From Ferrovum sp. PN-J185 (GTDB lineage: Bacteria; Pseudomonadota; Gammaproteobacteria; Burkholderiales; Ferrovaceae), in NCBI RefSeq assembly GCF_001581925.1, contig NZ_LQZA01000001.1:1-64000 (forward strand): a stretch of DNA of 64,000 nucleotides, in the 5' to 3' direction. Of this stretch, positions 41,687 through 51,780 are shown piece after piece. Under the pieces are notes generated by a model that was not told the origin of the DNA, did no database searches, and saw nothing but the letters and a program-made list of their open reading frames with translations. Within the stretch, counting starts at the first letter, position 1. Each line of letters starts with the position of its first letter. A program made the translations under genes and the position numbers.

Positions 41687-42097
41687 TTAGTGATGGGCCG
41701 GTTCTGTAATAAATTCAATTTTTTCAATACCAGCGCTACGACATTGATGTAGTACTGACCTAATAAAATGATAGGGAGTATGCTCATCGGCGCGAATTAG
41801 TATATGAATCAATTTAGGATCAATGGTTTTTAATTTGGTTGTTAATAGGCTTTCACTGATGGGTTGATCTTGCCAGTACACCTGACCTTGATTAGTAATG
41901 GCAAGATTAATATCTTGCGGCGCAAACACTTCTTTAGTAGTGCTTTCTTTAGGCAATACCACGCGGTGGGTATGCACTACAACGGGAATGGTGATTAAGA
42001 AAATAATCAACAACACTAACATCACATCTACCAAGGGGGTGGTATTAATACTAGCGATGATGTCATCATCCTCTTGATCATTAAAATCAATGGCCAT
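41687..42097 (-). CDS. exbD: Biopolymer transport protein ExbD, first copy
   Basis: A 136-residue ExbD from the ATG at 42097 (MAIDFNDQEDDDIIA); a GTG at 42130 would overlap exbB and add an unlikely N-terminus. The membrane helix SINTTPLVDVMLVLLIIFLITIP holds the conserved Asp. The acidic N-terminus and periplasmic domain follow the family pattern. It lies 10 bp after exbB and 2 bp before the second exbD. Confidence 0.92.
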   Translation of the reverse strand: MAIDFNDQEDDDIIASINTTPLVDVMLVLLIIFLITIPVVVHTHRVVLPKESTTKEVFAPQDINLAITNQGQVYWQDQPISESLLTTKLKTIDPKLIHILIRADEHTPYHFIRSVLHQCRSAGIEKIEFITEPAHH

Positions 42098-42107
42098 AAT
42101 GATTACT

Positions 42108-42887
42108 CTAGCGTTGTGGCGCTTTGCCACCTAATAGTGTTTTTTCTAGATCATTGGCAAAGGCGTGTAAGTCAGCCATGGCATTTTTGTTGCGTCTAAG
42201 AAGCCAGTTATAAATTAATACGGCAGGGACTGCTACCGCCAGACCAATGGCAGTCATGATTAGTGCCTCTCCCACAGGGCCTGCTACCTTATCAATGGAG
42301 GCTTGTCCTGCTATACCGATGGCAGTTAGAGCATGATAAATACCCCACACCGTACCAAATAAACCAATGAAAGGTGCCGTGGAGCCCACTGTACCGAGTA
42401 GTGCTAAACCAATTTGTAAACGCGCTTGCACTTGATCAAAAGCTTGGTTGAGATTGTTTTCGAGCCAGGTATTCAAGGGGATATGTGCCATTAATTGACC
42501 TTGATAGTCCTCTTTGGCATGAATTCCTGATTGCGCCAGAAAATAATAAGCAGAGTCAACGGGTAGTTGTGCCAAAGATTGAGTGTTGAGTGTCTGTTGC
42601 CAAAAGGCTTTTTTGGCATCTAGACTACAGCGAAACAAACGATTTTGTTCGAGTAACTTGACCACTAACATATACCAACTGGCCATCGACATAATTAACA
42701 AAATGAGTAATGTCCCACGCGCTATCCAGTCACCATTAGCCCACAGTGCATCTAATCCATAAGGGTTGGTGAGGGCATTGGTGGGTGGCGTGTCAGCTGC
42801 TAGGGCTTCAGTAACAGCAAAAAATTGATTCAGTATTAATAATCCGAGTAATTGTAATAAATAAAAATATCTTTTTTTCTGGTACAT
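42108..42887 (-). CDS. exbB: Biopolymer transport protein ExbB
   Basis: A 259-residue MotA/TolQ/ExbB protein from the ATG at 42887, with AGGAAA upstream. The N-terminus has a signal-like hydrophobic stretch ending EALAAD, then three membrane helices. The conserved core is TVGSTAPFIGLFGTVWGIYHALTAIG, with VAGPVGEALIMTAIGLAVAVPAVLIYN forming the last helix pair. It makes the pentameric stator around ExbD in the inner membrane. The longer N-terminus is the form usual with an extra periplasmic segment. Confidence 0.93.
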   Translation of the reverse strand: MYQKKRYFYLLQLLGLLILNQFFAVTEALAADTPPTNALTNPYGLDALWANGDWIARGTLLILLIMSMASWYMLVVKLLEQNRLFRCSLDAKKAFWQQTLNTQSLAQLPVDSAYYFLAQSGIHAKEDYQGQLMAHIPLNTWLENNLNQAFDQVQARLQIGLALLGTVGSTAPFIGLFGTVWGIYHALTAIGIAGQASIDKVAGPVGEALIMTAIGLAVAVPAVLIYNWLLRRNKNAMADLHAFANDLEKTLLGGKAPQR

Positions 42888-42910
42888 ATGGTTTCCTAAT
42901 TCACTCATTA

Positions 42911-43558
42911 TTAATTTAAGCGCCATACATAGGGAATTGTCACTCTAATTGCCACAGCATGCCCATCTTCTGTAGCAGGTTTGAAGTGGCATTGACTAAG
43001 GGCATTGAGTGCTGCGTTATCAAGTGCGCTTGAGCCACTAGATTGTAACACTTTACTGTTTTCAACTTGCCCTGTTTCGTTAATCAAAAAACTCAATAAT
43101 ACCGTTCCTTGTTCCCCATTTCTTCTAGCGCTGGATGGGTAACTCGGTGCTGCGCAAGGATAGTGAGTATCAATGGTTGGGTTGGTTGTTTTATGTGTTG
43201 TGGCACTGTGGTTAGATGGCGGTGATTGTTCTGCTTTAGTCGTTGGTAGTGACGGTGCGGGAGGCTGATTAATCGGTGCTGATAGGGTTTTGTGAGGCGC
43301 TATGGGCGCCTGTGGTTGCACCTTATTTGGAGTTGATTTAATTACCTTTTTTTGGGCTGTTATGGGTGGTGACACACTGATGTGATGAGGCGCTGTTTCA
43401 GGTGACAGAATAAGCGTTTGTACAACAATTTTATGATCCCGTAAATGGATGTGACCTGTTTGTTTGATTAAACCCCACAAGATAACAAGATGAACCAATA
43501 CCACCAGCAACAAACCTGTTGTTTTGTTATTAATTGGTGTGGGGCTAAGAGTGGCCAT
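42911..43558 (-). CDS. tonB: TonB energy-transducing protein
   Basis: A 215-residue TonB from the ATG at 43558 (MATLSPTPINNK). It has one N-terminal membrane anchor (about 14-32) with the histidine in the helix (VLVHLVILWGL), a long Pro/Thr/Gln/Lys-rich periplasmic spacer, and the C-terminal domain YPSSARRNGEQGTVLLSFLINETGQVENSKVLQSSGSSALDNAA ending in PYVWRLN. It carries energy to outer-membrane siderophore or cobalamin receptors. It is first in the operon; no Fur box was identified with confidence. Confidence 0.92.
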   Translation of the reverse strand: MATLSPTPINNKTTGLLLVVLVHLVILWGLIKQTGHIHLRDHKIVVQTLILSPETAPHHISVSPPITAQKKVIKSTPNKVQPQAPIAPHKTLSAPINQPPAPSLPTTKAEQSPPSNHSATTHKTTNPTIDTHYPCAAPSYPSSARRNGEQGTVLLSFLINETGQVENSKVLQSSGSSALDNAALNALSQCHFKPATEDGHAVAIRVTIPYVWRLN

Positions 43559-43690
43559 GATTGTCTTGGTCTTGAGATCCGTTCTATTATCGTGGGTTAT
43601 TAAAAACACACGAATGGGTAATGATCAGCTATTATGACAGTTTTAGCGGTCAGACTACAGTAGCTATGCAACACGGATTCCTTGATTCAT

Positions 43691-45268
43691 ATGAAAAATA
43701 CATTGATTAATCAGAGTCAACCATGGCTTTCTTTAAATGCCTCATCAGTCAATCAACAGATAAAGCTTCCTCTTCTTTTTGAACATGAGCCAACGCGTTT
43801 AGATACCTACCAGTTAAGTGTACTGGGTATTAGCTTAAATTATGCTTATCAAGCAGTGGATCAAACGGTGTTGTCGCAGCTCACTCAATTATTGACTGAG
43901 TCAGGTTTTGCTCATGAACAAGCGCGTTTATTTGCCGGAGAAGAGGTTAATTTTACCGAGAACCGCGCTGCTCTACATATGGCCTTAAGGCATCAACATC
44001 CTCAAGCTACGACTTGGCCTGAGGGCATACAACAGGAAGTGCATCACGAATTAGCACGCTTAGAGGCATTGACCTATCAATTTGGGCAAGGGGAGCTTAA
44101 GGGGTTTTCTGGTGCAACACTCAATGCAATAGTGAATTTAGGAATAGGTGGGTCAGACCTTGGACCTAAGATGGTGGTCTCAGCCCTGGAGCATTTACCC
44201 CGCTTGACCGCAGAGACGCACTTTATTGCTAACCCCGACCCTTGGGCGTTAAAAAAACTACTTAATCAATTAAATGCACATAAAACTTTATTTATTCTTT
44301 CTTCCAAATCATTAAGCACAGTAGAAACTTTAGAAAATTATTTTTCTATATGTGATTGGTTGCGCTCTCAAGGATGTCAAGAAGAGCAATTGGCAGCACA
44401 TTTTGTGGTGGTGACGTCTAGTCAAGACAAAGCACGGCAGTTAGGTTTTTCTGATAACAGGCTGTTTGCTATGTGGGACCATATTGGCGGTAGATATTCA
44501 TTGTGGTCAGCCATAGGCTTATCCATCGCACTGACCTATGGTTGGTCAACTTTTACCGAATTACTGCATGGTGCAGCACAAATGGATAAGCATTTTTATC
44601 ATGCTCCCCCCCATGAAAACTTACCGATTATGCTCGCTTTACTGGCAATTTATAATCGTAACTTCTTACATAAAGACAATCATTTAATGGCGCTTTATGA
44701 TGGCCGTTTAAGTTATTTTACTGAGTTTATTCAGCAGTTGGATATGGAATCCAACGGAAAACATGTTAATAAATGGGGTGAAAGGATTGATTATGGAACG
44801 AGCCCTTTAGTATGGGGGGGCTTAGGTATTAATGGTCAACATGCTTACTATCAAGCTATTCATCAAGGTCGATTAAATACCACAGTAGATTTTATTGCAG
44901 TTAAACAAGATTCTCTAGCTACACTTCCTCGTTTTGAACAACATCAAACACTAATTCATCACAGTATGATGGCCCAAGCACGCGCCATGGCCTTAGGGCG
45001 ATCTATGAGGGCTACCCGTGAGCGGTTAATAAAAGAAGGATACAGTGAGCCGCAGCTTTCACAGTTAGCTCCTCATCGTTGCTTTGCCGGGGGTACAACC
45101 AGCAATGTCATTTGGTTAGACCATCTTGATGCAAAAACCTTAGGAGCATTGATTGCTGCTTATGAACATAAGATATTTACCCAATCTGTTATTTGGCAAA
45201 TCAATCCTTTTGATCAGTGGGGAGTGGAATTGGGTAAAACATTGCTGACTGATTTGTCGACACGTTAA
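43691..45268 (+). CDS. pgi: Glucose-6-phosphate isomerase
   Basis: A 525-residue PGI from the ATG at 43691; an in-frame TTG at 43682 would add MIH. Signature motifs are NLGIGGSDLGPKMV (phosphosugar binding), SSKSLSTVETLEN, the catalytic-region MESNGKHV and the C-terminal NPFDQWGVELGK. It interconverts glucose 6-phosphate and fructose 6-phosphate in the cytoplasm. It is divergent from tonB and convergent with aspS. Confidence 0.96.
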   Translation: MKNTLINQSQPWLSLNASSVNQQIKLPLLFEHEPTRLDTYQLSVLGISLNYAYQAVDQTVLSQLTQLLTESGFAHEQARLFAGEEVNFTENRAALHMALRHQHPQATTWPEGIQQEVHHELARLEALTYQFGQGELKGFSGATLNAIVNLGIGGSDLGPKMVVSALEHLPRLTAETHFIANPDPWALKKLLNQLNAHKTLFILSSKSLSTVETLENYFSICDWLRSQGCQEEQLAAHFVVVTSSQDKARQLGFSDNRLFAMWDHIGGRYSLWSAIGLSIALTYGWSTFTELLHGAAQMDKHFYHAPPHENLPIMLALLAIYNRNFLHKDNHLMALYDGRLSYFTEFIQQLDMESNGKHVNKWGERIDYGTSPLVWGGLGINGQHAYYQAIHQGRLNTTVDFIAVKQDSLATLPRFEQHQTLIHHSMMAQARAMALGRSMRATRERLIKEGYSEPQLSQLAPHRCFAGGTTSNVIWLDHLDAKTLGALIAAYEHKIFTQSVIWQINPFDQWGVELGKTLLTDLSTR

Positions 45269-45284
45269 TGATTAACGTGCCGAC
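45256..45284. terminator. Inverted repeat at the pgi/aspS convergence
   Basis: GTCGACACGTTAAT (45256-45269) pairs with ATTAACGTGCCGAC (45271-45284) with one mismatch that would be a G-U pair in one strand. It overlaps the pgi stop codon and lies between two convergent genes. T-runs on either side are weak, so termination may be partial or need a factor. Confidence 0.45.
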
Positions 45285-45294
45285 AATTAAGTGA

Positions 45295-47058
45295 TTAACG
45301 CAGTTTAATATGTAGCTCTCTTAGTTGTTTCTCATCAACATTGCTTGGCGCTTGAGTTAATAAGCATTGAGCGCGTTGAGTTTTAGGGAAGGCAATCACA
45401 TCGCGAATTTGTTCTGCTCCTGTCATCATGGCTGTTAGTCGATCAAAGCCAAAGGCAATGCCACCATGGGGGGGCGCGCCATATTGAAGCGCTTTTAATA
45501 AAAAGCCAAATTTAGTTTGTGCTTCCTCTGGACCAATATTTAGCGCTCTAAACACTTTAGATTGGATTTCTTCACGATGAATACGTACTGATCCACCGCC
45601 AATCTCCCAACCATTTAATACCACATCATACGCCTTAGCTAACGCTTGACCTGGATCAGTTGTCAGGAAATCCTCATGACCATCTTTTGGTGCCGTGAAA
45701 GGATGATGCAGTGCTACCCAACGATTTTCTTCATCATCATATTCAAACATGGGGAAATCTACTACCCACAGAGGACGCCATCCACCTTGCGATAAACCTC
45801 TTTCATGACCAATTTTTAAGCGCAGTGCGCCCATGGCATCATTGACTACCTTAGCGCGATCAGCACCAAAGAATATTAAATCACCATTATTAGCACCTGT
45901 GCGCGTAATAATGTCTTGCAACACATCGGTGGTTAAGAACTTAATGATGGGAGACTGCAGACCAGTTTCATTGAGAGCTGCTTTGTCATTCACTTTGATA
46001 TAGGCCAATCCTTTGGCACCATAAATACCAACGAATTGTGTATAGTCATCGATCTCTTTACGAGATAAAGTAGCACCACCTGGGATATTGAGTGCTACAA
46101 CACGACCATCTTTTAAATCTGCTGCGGCACGAAAGACTTTAAAATCTACTCTCCTCATCACATCAGTGAGTTCAGTAAACTCTAAAGGAATACGTAAATC
46201 AGGTTTATCAGAGCCGAAGCGGAACATGGCTTCATGCCAACTCATGCGTGGGAAGGGATTGGGTAAATCCACTTGAATCGTTTCTGTGAACAGATGGCGC
46301 ACTAATCCTTCCATGAGGGTCATGATTTCCTCTTCATTTAAGAATGAGGTTTCAATATCCACTTGCGTAAATTCAGGTTGGCGATCAGCACGTAAATCTT
46401 CATCTCTAAAACATTTGGTGATTTGATAGTAACGATCAAAGCCTGACACCATTAACAATTGTTTAAATAATTGCGGTGATTGAGGTAAGGCAAAAAACTG
46501 ACCATCATGAATGCGGCTAGGTACTAAATAATCACGCGCTCCCTCAGGAGTGGATTTAGTTAGCATTGGTGTTTCAATATCAATAAATCCAAGCTTGTCT
46601 AAATAATTACGAACAGTGAGTGCTGCTCGATAACGTAATTTAAAATTGTGTTGCATCATTGGCCGTCTTAAATCTAAATAGCGATACTCCAGACGTACGG
46701 GTTCAGAAATATATTCATCATCAATTTGGAATGGCGGTGGGAGAGAACCATTTAGCACTTCAATATTGTGTGCTAGTAACTCTATGGCACCGCTTTTTAG
46801 TGATGAGTTAACTGTTCCTTCGGGGCGGCGACGAACTTTACCGCTAATGGATAAGACAAATTCACTGCGGATCTGCTCAGCTTGTTTAAAGGCAGTAATG
46901 TTATCTGGGTCAACCACCACTTGGAGCAGTCCTTCACGATCACGTAGATCAATAAAAATGACGCCACCATGGTCACGGCGGCGATGAGCCCACCCTTGTA
47001 CTGTTACAGTTTGATCAAGATATTGGTCATCAATCAGACCACAATAGTTAGTACGCAT
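45295..47058 (-). CDS. aspS: Aspartyl-tRNA synthetase, probably non-discriminating
   Basis: A 587-residue class II synthetase of bacterial type. It has an N-terminal anticodon-binding OB domain, a catalytic core with motif 2 [20 protein letters not shown], an inserted GAD domain and motif 3 [14 protein letters not shown]30 (in HRRRDHGG) and G81 (in RRRPEGT) match the published residues of non-discriminating AspRS, which charges both tRNA-Asp and tRNA-Asn and needs GatCAB. Discriminating enzymes have Leu and Lys there. It is downstream of the DUF502 gene in an fmdB-DUF502-aspS operon. Confidence 0.95.
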   Translation of the reverse strand: MRTNYCGLIDDQYLDQTVTVQGWAHRRRDHGGVIFIDLRDREGLLQVVVDPDNITAFKQAEQIRSEFVLSISGKVRRRPEGTVNSSLKSGAIELLAHNIEVLNGSLPPPFQIDDEYISEPVRLEYRYLDLRRPMMQHNFKLRYRAALTVRNYLDKLGFIDIETPMLTKSTPEGARDYLVPSRIHDGQFFALPQSPQLFKQLLMVSGFDRYYQITKCFRDEDLRADRQPEFTQVDIETSFLNEEEIMTLMEGLVRHLFTETIQVDLPNPFPRMSWHEAMFRFGSDKPDLRIPLEFTELTDVMRRVDFKVFRAAADLKDGRVVALNIPGGATLSRKEIDDYTQFVGIYGAKGLAYIKVNDKAALNETGLQSPIIKFLTTDVLQDIITRTGANNGDLIFFGADRAKVVNDAMGALRLKIGHERGLSQGGWRPLWVVDFPMFEYDDEENRWVALHHPFTAPKDGHEDFLTTDPGQALAKAYDVVLNGWEIGGGSVRIHREEIQSKVFRALNIGPEEAQTKFGFLLKALQYGAPPHGGIAFGFDRLTAMMTGAEQIRDVIAFPKTQRAQCLLTQAPSNVDEKQLRELHIKLR

Positions 47059-47080
47059 AATATCGTTATCTCAGAAAAAA

Positions 47081-47710
47081 TTAATTAGGTTGGTGAGTTG
47101 ATTGGGGAGAGGTTTTGGCGTGAGTCGCCGGATCTACCACCCCCATAGAAATAATGTATTTTAATGCCATGTCAACACTCATATCGAGCTCAATGGTATG
47201 CCTTTTAGGCACCATTAAAAAGAAGCCTGAGGTAGGGTTAGGGGTAGTGGGAACATAGACATTAACATGGGGTTCATTTAACTGCTGAGCAATGCTAAGT
47301 GTGGGAACACCTGTTTGAAAGGCAATGGTCCACACTTCTTGATGCGGATAGCGCACTAACAACACTTGACGAAAGGCTTGTCCTGAACTTGAAAACAGTG
47401 TGTCACTGACTTGTTTAACACCTGTGTAAATACTTTTTACCAGTGGGATTTTACCTAACACCTCATCCAACATATCCAGTAATTTACGCCCTAACAAATT
47501 GGTGGCAATGGCTCCTGTAAGAATGATGATCAGTAATGCAGCCACTACCCCAAGCCCTGGGATATGTGATCCCACCAAGGTTTCTGGACGCCACTCAATG
47601 GGCAGAATATCAAAGCTCTGATCGAGCGTTGTGACAACAAGACGGATGACCCAGATGGTGATGACCACTGGAATAAGTACCACAATCCCGGTTAGAAAAT
47701 AGCGTTTCAT
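47081..47710 (-). CDS. DUF502 family membrane protein
   Basis: A 209-residue protein with two N-terminal membrane helices (about 4-27 and 49-72), the usual start MKRYFLTGIVVLIPVVITIWV, and a soluble domain containing GKIPLVKSIYTGVKQVSDTLF and NPTSGFFLMVPKRHTIELDMSVDMALKYIISMGVV. The family has no firmly established biochemical role. Its ATG overlaps the fmdB stop by one base, and aspS begins 22 bp after its end. Confidence 0.9.
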   Translation of the reverse strand: MKRYFLTGIVVLIPVVITIWVIRLVVTTLDQSFDILPIEWRPETLVGSHIPGLGVVAALLIIILTGAIATNLLGRKLLDMLDEVLGKIPLVKSIYTGVKQVSDTLFSSSGQAFRQVLLVRYPHQEVWTIAFQTGVPTLSIAQQLNEPHVNVYVPTTPNPTSGFFLMVPKRHTIELDMSVDMALKYIISMGVVDPATHAKTSPQSTHQPN

Positions 47711-47997
47711 TATGAGTTATTACTGTTACTGGTGGTGTTGCTGGTCGTGCTAGTAGCACTACTCGTAGCCTCGGAGGACGGGCTTTTTGCAGGGCTTGAT
47801 GAGCTCTTGCTGCCCTGACCACGAAAGTCAGTAACATACCAGCCTGAGCCTTTCAATTGAAAGCCGGCAGCGCTAACGAGTTTGGTCAGAGCCTCCTCAC
47901 CACAATGCGGACAGAGGGTTTTGGGTGGGTCTGACATTTTTTGTAAAATTTCGGTTGATTTGCCACAGGATTGGCAACGGTATTCATATAAAGGCAT
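47710..47997 (-). CDS. FmdB-type zinc ribbon protein
   Basis: A 95-residue small protein starting MPLYEYRCQSCGKSTEILQK, with a second CPHC pair forming a zinc ribbon, then a conserved GSGWYVTDFRG and a Ser/Thr/Asn-rich tail. GGAGG just upstream selects the ATG at 47997 over a GTG at 48009. The family is regulatory or structural of unclear function. It is first in the fmdB-DUF502-aspS cluster common in betaproteobacteria. Confidence 0.9.
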   Translation of the reverse strand: MPLYEYRCQSCGKSTEILQKMSDPPKTLCPHCGEEALTKLVSAAGFQLKGSGWYVTDFRGQGSKSSSSPAKSPSSEATSSATSTTSNTTSNSNNS

Positions 47998-48148
47998 TCT
48001 ATCCTCCACAACAGATCAATGATAGCATAGTTCCTTGTTATTCCTCAGGTTTCACGAGTATTACAGTGTAACTAGGGAACCCTGAACAATAAATAAGTTC
48101 ATACAATTAGTTTTTCAACCTAGTATTTTACGCTAAAGGAGTCGTTTA

Positions 48149-50887
48149 ATGGTCAAGATGCGCGGTGTTATAGCTCTTGGATTGTTGACAGTGTCATTGG
48201 TGGGGTGGGCGAAAACCCCTTCTCTGCCTGCTGGCGTCACACAAGTCACCACTGTGGAGGGAGTCACAGAGTACCGTCTTAAAAACGGTTTGCAAGTGAT
48301 TTTAGCTCCTGACAGTTCAAAACCTACTACTACTGTGAACATCACATACCGTGTGGGCTCGCGTATGGAAAATTACGGTGAAACGGGTATGGCGCACTTA
48401 TTAGAGCATTTAATGTTTAAAGGGACGCCTAAGCACCCAACCATCGCTGCTGATTTAAGTCACCGTGGTATGCGCCCTAACGGCACCACCTGGTTTGATC
48501 GTACCAATTACTTTGAAACCTTTAGTGCTTCTGAGGATAACTTGTCTTGGGCGCTGGCCATGGAAGCTGACCGTATGGTCAATTCATTTATTGCCCGTAA
48601 AGATCTCGATAGCGAGATGACGGTGGTACGTAATGAAATGGAAAAAGACGAAAACGATGCCAGCGGTATTCTAATGGATAAGCTAATGGCGACTGCCTAT
48701 CAGTGGCATAACTATGGTAAATCAACCATTGGCGCCAGAACTGATGTGGAAAATGTGAGTATTCCTCATCTCCAAGCTTTTTATCACAAGTACTATCAAC
48801 CTGACAACGCAACTTTAGTGGTGGCAGGGAGTTTTGATCCTAGCAAAACTTTGGCTTTAATTAACAAGGATTTTGGCTCAATACCTAAACCCAAACGTGT
48901 CATTGAACCCACTTACACGTTAGATCCTGTACAAGATGGTGAAAGAGAAGTCACTCTGCGCCGTGTGGGTGATGTGAAATATGTTGAAGCTGTTTATCAC
49001 TCTGTGGCTGCTGCTCATCCTGATAACGCAGCTTTTAAAATTCTGGCTTATATTATGGGTGATACGCCGTCAGGACGTCTACATAAAGCGTTGGTTGAAA
49101 AAGGTCTGGCTACCGCAGTATCAGCGGAGAGTTTTAATTTGGATGAACCAGGTGTTATTTATTTTGAGGCAGATTTAAGTAAAGAGCAGTCTCTTGATAA
49201 AGCAAAAGCTGCTTTTATTGATACCATTGAGAATATTCATGAGCACCCTATAACAGACCAAGAAGTAGAGCGTGCTAAAGCCAATTTACTGAACGATATT
49301 ACCCAGACTTTTAATGATCCTGAGAGTTTTGGTATTTCATTGTCCACCGCCATTGCCAACGGTGATTGGCGATTGTTTTTCTTAAATCGTGATCGGATTC
49401 AGAAAATTACCACTCAAGATGTTGAGCGTGTAGCAGAGACTTGGTTTAAATCCAGTAACCGTACATTGGGCGAATTTATTCCTACAGCCAAACCTGATCG
49501 AGTTCCCTATGCCACACGAGTGGACGCTAAAGAGCAATTGAAGGGCTATACAGGCAATAAAATAGTGAGCCAAGCAGAAGCCTTCGATGTCTCTCCTCTT
49601 AATATTCAAAAACGCACTGAATGGGGAACCTTGGCATCCGGTGTTCGTTATGCGCTGCTCCCTAAAAAAACCCGTGGATCGACGGTATTCGCTCAATTGA
49701 ATCTCCATTTTGGTGATGCGAATAACTTAAAAGATAAGAGTGAAGTCGCTAAAATGGTAGCAGGGTTACTAGATCGTGGAACTGATAAACTAACACGCCA
49801 ACAAATCTCTGATCGATTTACTGAGTTAAAAGCGCAGGTGAGTATTACAGGTGGCCCAACTGGGGTATCAGTGAGTGTATTAACTGATCGTCAGCATTTG
49901 GCAGATACACTATCCTTAGTTACTGATCTCTTACGTCATTCAAGTTTTCCTGAGAGTGAGTTTAAGCAATTACAACGTGCTGCTATTGCTACCATTGAGC
50001 AGGAAAGAACCGACCCGCAAGCTATTGCTGGTAATGCCCTATCCCGCCATTTTAATCATTATCCGAAGGGTGATGTGCGCTACGTATCCACTTTTGATGA
50101 GGTTGAAACTGACGTTAAGGCTATTACTCTTGAGCAAATCAAGCAGTTCTATCATGACTTTTATGGCGCTAATCGTGGTGAATTCGCTGTGGTGGGAGAT
50201 TTTGATCCTCAACAGATTAAGTCTGTATTGAATAAAGGATTAGATCAGTGGAGTAGTGCCGCACACTATGAACTGGTATTAAATGAGTATCAAACTCCAA
50301 CTGCTTTACATGAGGTTATCAATACGCCTGATAAAGCCAATGCGGTATTTATTATGAAGCTCTCCTTACCCATCATGGAAGATGATCCTTCAGCCCCAGC
50401 TCTAAAGGTTGCCAATACCATTTTTGGTGGCGGGTTCTTGAGCTCACGCTTAGCGACCCGTATTCGTCAAAAAGAGGGCATTAGCTATGGCGTAGGGTCT
50501 TTCCTGAGACTGAACGATAAAACCAAAAATAGTACCTTGGGTGCCTATGCGATTTACGCACCACAAAACTTAAGTCGTCTCGAGCAAGCTTTTAAAGAAG
50601 AAACGGATAAAGCGTTAAAAGACGGCTTTAGTGAAACGGAAGTGAAAGAAGCCAAACAATCCTTACGGCAATCAGCGGCACTAGGTCGTGCTCAGGATGA
50701 TGCGTTAGCTGGATTATTAACTAAGTTGTTATTTGATAATCATGATATGACCTATGTTGAGAAAATGGATAATGACTTACAACAGGTCAGTGTTGCTGAG
50801 GCTAACCAAGCTTTCAAAAAATGGGTCACCCCAGCGAGTTTTGCTGAAGTGATGGCTGGCGATTTTAATAAGCATCCAGCAAAATAA
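48149..50887 (+). CDS. M16 family zinc metallopeptidase, two-domain
   Basis: A 912-residue protein with an N-terminal signal-like segment (RGVIALGLLTVSLVGWAK), so probably periplasmic. Two M16 halves follow. The first carries the inverted zinc motif HLLEH with downstream glutamates in the MTVVRNEMEKDEND region; the second half (from ~480) lacks HxxEH and is the structural partner. Such pitrilysin/processing-peptidase relatives degrade or process peptides. AAGGAG precedes the ATG; a second in-frame ATG lies 9 bases later. nudB follows by 10 bp. Confidence 0.9.
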   Translation: MVKMRGVIALGLLTVSLVGWAKTPSLPAGVTQVTTVEGVTEYRLKNGLQVILAPDSSKPTTTVNITYRVGSRMENYGETGMAHLLEHLMFKGTPKHPTIAADLSHRGMRPNGTTWFDRTNYFETFSASEDNLSWALAMEADRMVNSFIARKDLDSEMTVVRNEMEKDENDASGILMDKLMATAYQWHNYGKSTIGARTDVENVSIPHLQAFYHKYYQPDNATLVVAGSFDPSKTLALINKDFGSIPKPKRVIEPTYTLDPVQDGEREVTLRRVGDVKYVEAVYHSVAAAHPDNAAFKILAYIMGDTPSGRLHKALVEKGLATAVSAESFNLDEPGVIYFEADLSKEQSLDKAKAAFIDTIENIHEHPITDQEVERAKANLLNDITQTFNDPESFGISLSTAIANGDWRLFFLNRDRIQKITTQDVERVAETWFKSSNRTLGEFIPTAKPDRVPYATRVDAKEQLKGYTGNKIVSQAEAFDVSPLNIQKRTEWGTLASGVRYALLPKKTRGSTVFAQLNLHFGDANNLKDKSEVAKMVAGLLDRGTDKLTRQQISDRFTELKAQVSITGGPTGVSVSVLTDRQHLADTLSLVTDLLRHSSFPESEFKQLQRAAIATIEQERTDPQAIAGNALSRHFNHYPKGDVRYVSTFDEVETDVKAITLEQIKQFYHDFYGANRGEFAVVGDFDPQQIKSVLNKGLDQWSSAAHYELVLNEYQTPTALHEVINTPDKANAVFIMKLSLPIMEDDPSAPALKVANTIFGGGFLSSRLATRIRQKEGISYGVGSFLRLNDKTKNSTLGAYAIYAPQNLSRLEQAFKEETDKALKDGFSETEVKEAKQSLRQSAALGRAQDDALAGLLTKLLFDNHDMTYVEKMDNDLQQVSVAEANQAFKKWVTPASFAEVMAGDFNKHPAK

Positions 50888-50897
50888 AGGCAAGGTA

Positions 50898-51338
50898 ATG
50901 GGTAATAAAATCCCTGTTTCTGTGCTAGTGGTGATCTACACGAAAGAGGGTGAAGTGTTGCTGTTAAATCGTGCTGATCACCCAGGCTACTGGCAGTCGG
51001 TTACAGGAAGCTGTGATCGCTTAGATGAACCACTGGCAGAGGCTGCTTGCCGTGAGGTGAGAGAAGAGACGGGACTTAATTGCCAAGAGTTTGAGTTACA
51101 AAACTGGCATTGGCAACAGGTGTACGAAATTTACCCGCATTGGCGTCATCGTTATCCTGATGGCGTCATTCATAACACGGAACATGTGTTTGGTTTATGT
51201 CTGCCCACTCGTATGCCTATTGTCTTGGCTCCTCGAGAACATATTGATTATGTCTGGTTAGGTATTGATGAGGCAGCTCGACAATGTTTTTCTGACACCA
51301 ATCGAGCTGCTGTACTGAAGGTTAAAGAGAACTTATAA
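50898..51338 (+). CDS. nudB: Nudix hydrolase, dihydroneopterin triphosphate diphosphatase
   Basis: A 146-residue Nudix protein. The Nudix box GSCDRLDEPLAEAACREVREETGL shows the REVREE catalytic glutamates. The N-terminus (IPVSVLVVIYTKEGEVLLLNRADHPGYWQSVTGS) and the HWRHRYPDGVIHNTEHVF segment are typical of NudB, which removes pyrophosphate from dihydroneopterin triphosphate in folate synthesis. Assignment to NudB rests on these patterns and on the aspS neighbourhood. Confidence 0.88.
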   Translation: MGNKIPVSVLVVIYTKEGEVLLLNRADHPGYWQSVTGSCDRLDEPLAEAACREVREETGLNCQEFELQNWHWQQVYEIYPHWRHRYPDGVIHNTEHVFGLCLPTRMPIVLAPREHIDYVWLGIDEAARQCFSDTNRAAVLKVKENL

Positions 51339-51341
51339 CTT

Positions 51342-51695
51342 TTATAGAGAGAATGATGAACCACAACCGCAGGTGGTGGTGGCATTGGGGTTACGGATAA
51401 CAAACTGAGCCCCTTCTAAATCTTCTTTATAATCAATCTCAGCACCCACGAGATACTGAAAACTCATTGGATCAATCACTAATTCAACACCATTTTTTTC
51501 TACAATAGTGTCATCGGCGGCAGCTGTTTCTTCGAAGGTGAAACCATACTGAAAACCAGAACATCCCCCGCCTGATACAAACACGCGTAGTTTTAAATCA
51601 AGATTGTTTTCTTCTTCAAGAATAGAACGAATTTTATCCGTGGCGCTATCTGTTAGTAAAACCGGAGCCAGTATTTCATCTGCTGGTGCATTCAT
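51342..51695 (-). CDS. erpA: Iron-sulfur cluster insertion protein ErpA
   Basis: A 117-residue A-type carrier with the three conserved cysteines C45 ([12 protein letters not shown]), C109 and C111 ([11 protein letters not shown]). It delivers 4Fe-4S clusters to apoproteins. The start [22 protein letters not shown] is of ErpA rather than IscA type. A promoter-like sequence lies upstream. It converges on nudB with a 3-bp gap. Confidence 0.93.
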   Translation of the reverse strand: MNAPADEILAPVLLTDSATDKIRSILEEENNLDLKLRVFVSGGGCSGFQYGFTFEETAAADDTIVEKNGVELVIDPMSFQYLVGAEIDYKEDLEGAQFVIRNPNATTTCGCGSSFSL

Positions 51696-51734
51696 AATTA
51701 ATCCTCATCTAAATAGCACTTAATTAGTACTACA

Positions 51735-51763
51735 TTATACTCCCAAGTCTTGGATATACCAAT
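51735..51763 (-). promoter_or_regulatory. Probable sigma-70 promoter for erpA
   Basis: On the minus strand TTGGTA (51763-51758) and a consensus TATAAT (51740-51735) are separated by 17 bp, 40 bp upstream of the erpA start. Confidence 0.6.
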
Positions 51764-51780
51764 TGTGAGAAGAATAACTA

